A stretch of 64,000 nt of DNA from Cepaea nemoralis (Eukaryota; Mollusca; Gastropoda; Stylommatophora; Helicidae). The notes under the pieces are model-generated. The model was not told where the DNA came from. It did no database searches and saw only the letters and a list, made by a program, of their open reading frames with translations. Position numbers and translations under genes: made by a program. Shown here piece after piece: positions 55,877 to 64,000 of the stretch (position 1 is its first letter; each line of letters opens with the position of its first letter). The stretch is taken from NCBI GenBank assembly GCA_014155875.1, contig JACEFZ010004145.1, forward strand, positions 243,501 to 307,500. Reading direction: 5' to 3'.

Positions 55877-56410
55877 CGAGGTTCCAACTTCACGGCAACG
55901 GGTAGTCCCCATTATGCTCCATTCCCGTGTCAGCGAATATCCCACAAAATGCTCCCCACTGCCCAATGTGAAAAGTGGAAAAGACAGGAGTCTCGGCAAT
56001 CCAACAGCCCGCACAGGTACACTGTGCATAATGCCGCCGTCAGAATGTCAACACAAAATTCATCCACGAATATCACAGTTCATCGTCGATGGACTCGGCA
56101 GTCACCAGAAAGACCTCATTGACCCGGGTTTTCTCACATGGCTCGGTCTCATACTGCAGGGCGACCCACCGAAAGCGTCGCACAAAGCACGAACTCCGCA
56201 GCTTCAGCGCCGAGTCCCAAAAGTCTCCCGAAAAAAATGCACTCGTGAATCGAAAGGGCAAAACAGTCAATTCAGCAACCGCCGCTAGCCATTGTTCCGA
56301 ACATGCAGTTCACTGTACAGGAAAGATGTAAAAGCATTCCACGCGAATTTCACAACTCACGGTGTCGCCCACGCACTCACTCAGTAGCAGAACGACGGAA
56401 CCATGTACTA
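55877..56410 (-). repeat. Long SINE-like element, copy 2, 5'-truncated
   Basis: Same family as 1-748. On the minus strand its 3' end, GTTGGAACCTCGACTAACTA, passes into the CTAA array. The tRNA-like head is missing, and internal order differs in places from copy 1. Confidence 0.65.
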
Positions 56411-57175
56411 CCAATCCAACATGAGGAAAATGTGATTGCAAACCGTAGCCACAAGCATCAAATCGCCACAGGCTTTAACAGCTCAACGCCTAACCGCCAT
56501 GTTGGCGACCGGAGATATAAGAGTAGAAATGTACTGAAATGTATTGCAATACTATAAACCTACGTGACTTTGAAATAATATGGCACCTCCTTTTGCGTCT
56601 TTGAGGCTCAAGCTTTCTGCGCGGAGATGTTCCGTATCTTACGCCGAAGTTGTATCTGAGTTGCATTTTCCTCCTCTTGCATTTCAAACCAGTCGGTTCA
56701 ATTTGATAACATTGTTTCTGCTTCTGAGTAGCTAATTGTAGGTTTTTGGTAAAGAACTTATACTTGATCGTCATCAATTTCTCCTTCTTCAACGGTTGTC
56801 ACACTAGAAACAATTTCATAATCGTTCAAAATTTCAAAACCTTCATCCATTTAGTCACATTCTAACCAATCTGTTGCTACTTCTGGCGTAATGTTTTAAC
56901 TATTTAGTCCTACATTGTTGCACAATTTCGTCGACACTAACAGTCTCATTTCCCCCAGTTTCGTCGATAGGTCCAAACAAGAGTGTATCCCACCTATTCT
57001 TTAGATTAGACAGTTTAAGGCCAGCCCAGGGAGTGGTGACATTCAAAATAGCGTTCTTTATGTTGTATCACGCATTTAATTTTTAAAGATGATGACGGAT
57101 AACATTAGCTGGTGGTTAAACGAGTGACGGTTAATTGAAGTTTTACTGTTCTATTATTGTTATTAGAAGATGTTT
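56411..57175. other. Intron, no recognised gene
   Basis: No coding feature or known repeat is supported in this 765-bp stretch. Confidence 0.5.
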
Positions 57176-57408
57176 GCATATCCTTTGCAGGACATCGCTG
57201 TCAACATCAGCATTTTTCAGCTGTATGTTGATTTTTTGGTAAGATTAGGCTCAGTAGTTTGCCATTGCTTTCTGAGCGGCCGGCTCACATACCCCGTAAC
57301 TTACCGACGTGATTCGAATCACTGCTGATTCTCATCGTCGTCACGTTACTTACGAGAGTATACGAGATTACGGAGAAAAGTTGCTAATCTTTAGGCCAGG
57401 AAGCCGGC
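57176..57408 (-). repeat. tRNA-related SINE, family 2, inverted copy
   Basis: Reverse-complement match to 50576-50808 over its whole length, including the head (AGCCGGC at 57402-57408) and the GATGTCCTGCAAAGGATATG end. Confidence 0.75.
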
Positions 57409-57959
57409 TTTATTGTTATTATACTATTATTATAATTACACTGGTTCACACACGTTTTGGTACCTTGCATGCTATAGCTGTTCTTGGGTAATTGTGAGTT
57501 GCTGATTACCAAAAAAAAATGTAATCCGATTTTATTCTATCAGCCCTAGATTTTGAGATATTTAAAATTGAACTTTTTAGCATGGCAATTGCAATCTACA
57601 AGCCAAAAAACTGTGTGCCGCCAGTGACAATTTTGACTGTGATGCGTATGTCATTAATATACATTTATTACGTTCATATAAAACGCCAAACATGTGTTAA
57701 AACGTTATCACTAACATGTTATTTTATCTACAGTCAACACACAAAAAGGTTCTTTTCGAGGACTTTCTGGAATATGACATACCTGGACAGTCACGCTTAA
57801 TTGTCCATCATTAATCTGTCATCATGTCAACGTACCTGGTAGTATCGTTTCTCCTTTGTTTTTATATCTTATTGAAATCTTTCATCTTTCTCTTAACTGA
57901 AGTCGCTTCGATTTTCGGAACGCAAATATAAATGGTTATGGAGGTATTGTAATGCTATG
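57409..57959. other. Intron, no recognised gene
   Basis: No supported feature; A+T-rich. Confidence 0.5.
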
Positions 57960-57985
57960 CTAGTTAGTTAGTCGACAGATCATCC

Positions 57986-58762
57986 TCATTGCGCATCGAA
58001 CCATTCAGTCCATAAGTGCTCGGATCCCCTCCTCAGCAAATCCCGCGGCGTGTAGGGGCTAACGACATAACTTCTGTGCTGGTTTATCAACCTTCTTTGG
58101 CTTCCTGCGTAATGTTCTTGTTTGGTTACACCTCTTTTAATTTGCTGTTCTCGCAGTCTGACCATGGGTGTAGATTCGCAGTCATCACTTAGTTCTCGCA
58201 AAAGTCTTACATCTCGTAGTGCATTCAGAATGTCAGCCTGGTCCATGGCGCGTCCGCCTTCCACATTAGCCATACCTGCGAGCTTGTCAGCCCGCTCATT
58301 TCTTTGTACTCCCACACGCCCTGGCACGAAGATGAAACTAATTTTTGCCAGTCGAGACCGCTCCAGAGACAGCAACCACTTTCTTCGGATCCACCCCGTC
58401 TTTATCCTCTTGAGCATTCTCATTGAGTCGCTATAGACACATGCCCTAGTAAATGTCTGTGTCTCGAACCATGTTATTGTATTACTTACTGCCATGACTT
58501 GCATAGTCAGGCTACTTGTGGTCTCAACAAAAGCACCAGCGTCCTCCTTCACAATTCTCCCTCCGGCCCGCTCTGTAAAGGCCCATGAGCTTCTCACAAG
58601 TCGGACGACCGACCCATTTGTGTAAATGACATCATCAACGTCTAACGAATTCTCGAAAATCAACGCTTGTACTTCCGCCTCCACAGCATCCGGATTTTCT
58701 TGTCTGCATTTTCTGTCTAGTTGGATGCAAACTGAAACAGGCGTACATAAATATGTTGGCAC
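57986..58762 (-). pseudogene. RNase H domain of the I-like LINE, catalytic residues altered
   Basis: The best open stretch of copy B (258 codons) carries an RNase H domain: VIYTNGSV where a DGS is expected, then TMQVMAVSN where an E is usual in the second position, CVYSDSMRML with its Asp retained, and GVQRNERADKLAG near the end of the domain. The C-terminal RREQ..KR...YAGSQRRLINQHR segment and the ...LWTEWFDAQ end are shared with copy A at 26375. The apparent D-to-N and E-to-Q changes would abolish metal binding, so this domain is probably dead even though its frame is open. Confidence 0.75.
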
Positions 58763-59567
58763 ATGTACCCACTCCTCGCCAGGTTCTAAGTCCTCCAGTT
58801 AACACAACTGTTGACGAATGTCTTCCGTTGACCCATCCACGACCTTCCTCTTTTTAACCTGCTGCCCTTCAACTTCATAATTTCACTATGCAGTGGATGT
58901 TGTGTGTTTGCATTGACTCTGAGGTAGGCACGTGCTTTGCAAATTTGTAGTCTGTCTTCATTGGCTGGAGAATCAAGAAAGTAGCTCATAGCCCTGCATG
59001 ATGTATCTCTTGTACATCCAAGAATAATGCGCTTAGCTTCGTTTTGTATCCTTTCCATCCTTTCTATCTGCTTAAGGCTTAGAGTCAGGACCGCTGTCGC
59101 ATACTCAAAAACAGACATAACCAGCCCCTAGAATAGCTCACAGTTTTCTGTCGCCATCACCCGCATCGCAGCCAAACCCCGCTTGGTCTTTGTTGTCACC
59201 TGGTCTATGTGCTCATTATAAGCAAGGCTTCGGTCAAAACGTATCCTCAGGTTATTCATTGCCTGCGTTCTTCCCATAGTCTCTGAACACAGATTAACAA
59301 TTGGTGTTGGCGTGTTTACAATATGAATATTCAAAGAGAACCATGTCACTGTTGCCTTTGATGGGTTGACCATTGGGGCAGATTCAACACACCAAGTACT
59401 TATGCGATTGAGTTCGGTTTGTAGTTCTACAGCAACCCGATCTCTATCCTTACCCTGATGATACACTAAAACATCGTCGCATATCTCAATGTCCTCCCCG
59501 GTCCAGTCATCTGCTCGCTGGTGATTCTAGGTGTAGGCATTGAACAGCACCGGAGATATTGGTGATC

Positions 59568-60933
59568 TTTTCCGTCCGTCCGCCCGTCCGTCCTGCGAAA
59601 AAACACAGATTTCCACCTACTCTCAGCCAGCCCCTGTGGCATTGGTTATAATACTGGTGGTTCCTTGTGCGGGATGAGTTTTTTTAGTTCTCTGTGTGCC
59701 AGTGTTAGCTGGCTTCTCCGTTGAAGACTTTATGCCTGTGACGTCAGCGGGGGGATTGGTTGGCCGGCTACTTTTTCTTGAGTCCTTCTCTCCTGGTGGA
59801 TTCGTTTGTCAGTGTTGGCTTCTGGCTTATAAGTTTTAGCTATTGATTATTGGTTAGCTATCCTGCTCTGGTTTTGTGTTATCTTCTTGGAGTTTTCGTA
59901 TATATTATTCTTGCTGTTTTTCTTCTTCTTCTCCGAGGCGGTTCATTTCCATTTCATATTTTATTCGCCCATGGTCATGTCATCGTCGTACTCCTCGCAT
60001 AGCAGTCGAGCTTGTCTGTCCTTCTCATCGTATTTAGATTTCCTTATTGCCGTCCTCTCTTCGAATGTTAAGGTGGATTCATCTTCCTTGTCTGATCTCC
60101 GGGCTGGGCTTACGTCGACTTCGGCATGCTTGGTTGTCGCTTCTTGGCTGACTAGGCTTGCGTCATGTTTCCAATTGGGAACTAGTTTCCCCTTGAACTT
60201 ATTCGTTAGAGCGAATGGGTTGCTGGCTTCTTCTTGAGGTTTCCACTGGTCTTTGGCTTGGCTCCATCATGCGTCTTCTTGCTTCCATTTTTGTGTAGTG
60301 TCCTTATACGCTTTTCGATGTTTTCTTTTTGGGCTATATCTTGCGGCTTTTCTGTGATCTTTTTATTGGCTTCCGCTGGTTTGGCTTAAGTTGGCTCCCT
60401 TTCAGTTAACATTTCTCTTTCAACTTTTATTGCTTCCAAGATGTCCTCGTTCTTCTTTGTTGTTTGGATCATGAGCTCAACCTCTTGTTTAATGTCGTAC
60501 TGGATCTTCTTTACTTCGGAAAGCAGCTTTTCATTTTCGCTGGTCGGGAAACGAAGTTGCCTGACTTAGTTTGTATAGTTCGTCAATCTGGCTTTGTAGT
60601 TTTGCTCTTTCACCTTGTGAGATGCACGTGGCTGTCTCGCACCTCCTCATTGCTTCCTTAAATGGTGTCTTAGTTACAATGGCGATCTTTAGCACGTCTC
60701 CGTGTCTTTGGGGGTACGGACAGCCCAAGTATCTTGCCCCATGCTTTCCCAAGTAGTTGGCTCACTTTTTTTTTGTGCTGTTGGGTGCTCTAAAGTCCGT
60801 GTCCAGCTTGGCCAGCGGACACGCTTTGAAGGCGTGGTGATCGGCGCAGTACCGGCAGATGTCCGTCTTGCTGCGACATATAGCTCTGCTGTGGCCAGCC
60901 CTCTGGCATCTGGAGTGTTGAGTAATCCTTGGT
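59568..60933 (-). mobile_element. ORF1-only retroelement insertion with (GACG)n tail
   Basis: GGTGATC occurs at 59561-59567 and 60934-60940, a 7-bp target duplication splitting the RT of copy B exactly at its QGSP block. The insert is read on the minus strand. It begins within a zinc-knuckle region (CQRAGHSRAIC, then DICRYCADHHAFKAC), continues as an ORF1-type protein (HGARYLGCPYPQRHGDVLKI, then TLTFEERTAIRKSKYDE) with a few stops, has about 350 bp of 3' sequence and ends in GACGGACGGGCGGACGG repeats. No endonuclease or RT is present between ORF1 and the tail. It is therefore an ORF1-only, LINE-derived element, comparable in layout to mammalian HAL1. Confidence 0.7.
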
Positions 60934-63532
60934 GGTGATCCCTGTGGTAAGCTAGGTTTTATTGTTGTTGGTTCCGTAGTCCAACTGCCACATCTAAAAG
61001 CTACTTTCCGTTGGAAGAGGGCTGCAGCGATCTAAATACGGATGAAAGGACTTATCTTCAGTTCTAGAAGCTGACGCATTAAAAAATCCAATGGTACTCT
61101 GTTGTAAGCGTCCTCAAGATCAATCTCTGCAGCAAAGGCTTCAATGCCTGAGTGTATACATTCATAGACGTCATGGGCAAAAACTGCTGCATTGGTCCGG
61201 GTTTCTATTTTTGAACGGTACCCTCCTAGGGTAGGTGGGAAAACACCTTGTCTCTCTAGCTGGCTTGATACTGTTCTAGCAATTAACTTCTCCAGCAGTT
61301 TGCCTATTGTATTATGCATGGTTATTACTCGATATCCCTGAATTTTTGTTTGGTTATTTGCCAGGATTTGGCAAGAGAATCAGATAGATGTGTAACCACT
61401 CCTCCTTGATGCTAGCACTCCCTATACTGTTATTGTACATGGTTGCTAGTTTCTCTAGCTCGTTGTCGGTACACCTATTGATGTCGTCATATCTTATGCC
61501 ATCTGGCCCTGCAGCGCTGTTTTTTGATCGTCGAAGCACAGCCTTGATTTCATTCACTGTCAATGTGTCTTCATCCGAAATGTTCTGGGCCTTGCCCCTG
61601 TCTGAGGTAATCTCCTTGGCAAGATTTCGGCCTCTCGTGTCTATCTAGTTGCTCTGCTCTAGATAGCGTTCAAAGAGGGCTTTGCCCTTGTTCTCGTCAG
61701 TCCTCTGCCAGATAAGGTCAGCACCTTGGAAGTCAGAAATTCTCTTATTCTTGACTAGCCCACACATGTTTTTATGTAGTCGCCAGAACAAGTTCATTGA
61801 CTTGTCTGTGCTTACTATTTGACATACCTCTGCCCATTTTGCCACTCTTAACCACCTTAACCAATTCTTTTTTCTTTTTTTTTAAATAGCTTACTTTTGT
61901 GTGCATCTCTCTTTCTAAGTGCATGCAGGGACCGGGATGGGCAACTCTGTTCTTCTTGACTTTTTGCCATTTCCTTACAGCACTGCTCTTATCCATCCAG
62001 GCCTTCTCCACCATAAAATTCCACCAAGGTGGCTGTTCTCAGCTTTTTTTTTCCTGCCGTGAATCGTACTGCGCTTGCCACACCTTATTTTACTCACGAC
62101 ATCTTGCCCTGTACTGTCATACTGGAAATTCTTGACCATTGACTTGTGCTTCCTGGTTCTGTTTTTCTCCCCAATATGCTACAAGGGTGGTGGTCGCCGC
62201 CGTAGTACCCTAGGATACCCCATCTACACACTGTAGTGAGTGAAGGAGAAACCAGCACTAGATCAATATCACTGTCCCCATCACCTCGAAGGCTTGCTGT
62301 GCTGGTGACACAGCCACTGTTCATACAAACCAGGTTAATGGTTTCAAGTGCAGAGTCGAGCTCTTCGCCCTGTGTGTTGGAGGAAATGTTCCCCCATGAT
62401 CTACCTTTAGCGTTGAAATCGCCTCAGAAAATAGCATTTCTCTCATGACCTAATATGTCACTTAAGCACTGCAACTTCTGGGAACCCACATTTGCGTTAC
62501 GGGCATAAACATTAACCAACACGAATGGTAGACCGGACTGAACTCTAACAGTCTGTATTTGTATGTCATCATTGTAACAACTGGACATGTCTACCTCTGA
62601 AGCCACCACACTGTCGCAAATGAGAATCGCCGTTCCCAAATATCGCCTGTTGTAGAAGCATTTGAAGCCGGCAATTGGGGGTATTTGATCCCCCAGTCCT
62701 GTCTCCTGGAGCACTACAATGTCATTCCTGTATACCAAGTTTTCCTGAATAGGGCCTCGGTGTTTTACGCTGGCACAGTTCTAAAATAGAATACGAGTAT
62801 TCATGAGGCTCAAACGGTCACATTTGAGTCTAAAACGCCTTACTCCACCTCGTTTGTGCTGTTTTTCGGCCACCCCGCTGCCCCTGTCGCCTTGCTGGGT
62901 TGAATGCCCTCCACACGGAGCACAAACGTTGTGTGAACCCATGTTGAAAAACAGAACAACACATAAACAGACACGCATGCCAAATTTCCACTCAAGGATC
63001 ATTTCGCTTAATGCACGAACTCCGTAGCATCGGCGCAGATCTTGAGCAGAAACTCCTGGTATTACATAATGACACACAAATTACACGCAAGAGATGAAAA
63101 TATCCATCTCCTACGCAAAAAAGGGAACGGTCACAAAACAACACAATCGACCGCCGCCATCTTGACCGGGGAAAACTTCCGAGATCTTAAGGCAGCTAGC
63201 GGGCAGCCCAACACCTTGCAGCCCTTGAGACTGACATCAACAGCCGTTTAGTCGGCGCAGGGTTTAAGACAATTAGAGTTAAATGGCATTGATATGGTTG
63301 CTACGCAATCGGCCTCATGTAGGAATTTCACCATATTGGAGATTCTGGGTATTGGAAAGCCGGAGTTTTGTGATAACAAGTACCTAGATAACTTCATTAT
63401 TGATAAATGTATTACAGAAGAGACAAACAACAACATATGGCACTCACAATATGCATTCTTATAGAAGATAATATAATACTATATAAGATGAAGAATATCT
63501 TATATAATTAATAGTTTTCACTGAATTTTATA

Positions 63533-63539
63533 TCACACA

Positions 63540-63572
<33 letters not shown>

Positions 63573-63622
63573 ACACACACACACACACAGAAAGACACAC
63601 ACACACACACAGAAAGACAGAA
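63533..63622. repeat. (CA)n/(CG)n microsatellite
   Basis: About 90 bp of CA repeats with an internal CG block. Confidence 0.95.
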
Positions 63623-63761
63623 GAAACACAATTGGTATGGAAGGTATAATCTGATGCACTGATATATTCTATTGGGGAAACTGTACCGTCAATGTACCGT
63701 CACATCTTCATGTGATGATGATGATGATGTTTTTGATGTTGTACCATACAATCTGACATAC

Positions 63762-63881
63762 TTTCGTTCTGTAAAACTGGAGTCACTGTGTTTTCAGGTG
63801 TCCTGGTACAGACATGGCGTTGGCAACCATTCTTATAGTGGGCGGAGCCCTCGTGAATACATGCGTCTCCAATGTGGCAAC
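63762..63881 (-). CDS. Type 1 cysteine-module exon of a VWC-like gene (first seen in window)
   Basis: The 120-nt exon has the acceptor TTATTTAG and the donor GTATGT on the minus strand, phase 1-1. The module reads GCHIGDACIHEGSAHYKNGC, then QRHVC and a cysteine-free end (TPVLQNE). Cysteine spacing is C-x5-C-x11-C-x4-C, one residue longer in the middle than the other type 1 exons. It is the most upstream exon visible; by the alternation rule the exon before it, a type 2 module, should lie past the right edge of the window. The next exon is the type 2 module at 54592, across a 9 kb intron. A small (CAT)n run lies 40 bp beyond the donor. Confidence 0.72.
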
Positions 63882-64000
63882 CTAAATAACAAAAATACAG
63901 CTGAAGTAACTTAGTTTATAAGTTAATTATCATCATCTTCATCATCACCATCATCAAATGTCAAATATGCAGCTAAATCAGCTTAGTTTTTAAATTATTC

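Larger units (their letters stand above)
57960..63080 (-). mobile_element. I-like LINE, copy B, interrupted by an ORF1-only insertion
   Basis: On the minus strand the parts run in order. The endonuclease begins with NCASVKHRG and NDIVVLQETGLGDQ (62650-62790), then ILICDSVVASEV and VLVSPSLTTVCRWGILG (62200-62300). The linker (LFWRLHKNMCG, ENKGKALFERYLEQSN) leads to RT blocks GPDGIRYDDINRCTD (61500), EIDLEDAYNRVPLDF (61110) and WTTEPTTIKPSLPQGSP (60960). After the insertion at 59568-60933 the RT resumes with SPISPVLFNAYT (59540) and CDDVLVYHQG (59470). The RNase H domain and LLRRGSEHLWTEWFDAQ end at 57986. The 3' end is GAGGATGATCTGTCGACTAACTAAC. Stops and frameshifts inactivate it. A (CTAA)n tail and an RNase H domain fit the I superfamily. 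Confidence 0.82.

Overview
This is animal genomic DNA, almost certainly from a lophotrochozoan invertebrate and most likely a mollusc. The reasons are its density of microsatellites and retroelements, the mix of Ty3/gypsy, RTE-like, I-like and Penelope-like elements with tRNA-derived SINEs, and host coding sequence split into tiny phase-1 exons with GT/AG introns. The phylum is an inference. I see no rRNA gene, functional tRNA gene, CRISPR array or bacterial operon.

The host signal is one long minus-strand gene whose exons lie across nearly the whole window, at 63762-63881, 54592-54708, 51555-51677, 36463-36582, 11423-11545, 7501-7611 and 3539-3667. All seven are multiples of three (111-129 nt), have consensus splice sites, start after a phase-1 acceptor and end on a phase-1 donor. 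Each encodes a 37-43 residue cysteine-rich module. Two module types alternate strictly (T1, T2, T1, T2, T1, T2, T1), so a T2+T1 pair looks like one von Willebrand factor C (VWC)-like cysteine domain. The gene appears to run off both ends. Everything else sits in its 2.9-25 kb introns.

Main intron contents, left to right. 1-5.1 kb: a long tRNA-headed SINE, a mariner remnant and an elaborate microsatellite cascade. 10.4-11.0 kb: a T/G-rich minisatellite. 12.6-15.4 kb: an A+T-rich stretch without recognisable genes. 15.4-22.3 kb: a gag-bearing LTR-type element (minus) split by an intact 3.1 kb RTE-like LINE whose 12-bp target duplication ends at the gag start codon. 22.3-26.6 kb: a decayed I-like LINE with a (CTAA)n tail, interrupted by a 1.7 kb element with long terminal inverted repeats and 6-bp target duplications (Polinton-like ends). 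26.7-31.8 kb: minisatellites and paired repeats. 33.5-35.6 kb: LINE fragments joined head to head. 39.7-41.4 kb: an internally inverted Penelope-like element.

From 41708 to 50156 lies a complete 8.4 kb LTR retrotransposon with near-identical LTRs, a 5-bp target duplication, a primer-binding site and a polypurine tract. Its pol order is protease, integrase, reverse transcriptase, RNase H, as in the unusual Gmr1 group of Ty3/gypsy elements. From 52 to 63 kb there is another LINE fragment, a second long SINE ending in a (CTAA)n tail, a second tRNA-related SINE family, and an I-like LINE split by an insertion that carries only an ORF1-type zinc-knuckle protein.

The elements interact mainly by nesting and by shared 3' tails: the long SINE and the I-like LINE both end in TCGACTAACTAA-type repeats, suggesting that the LINE machinery moves the SINE.
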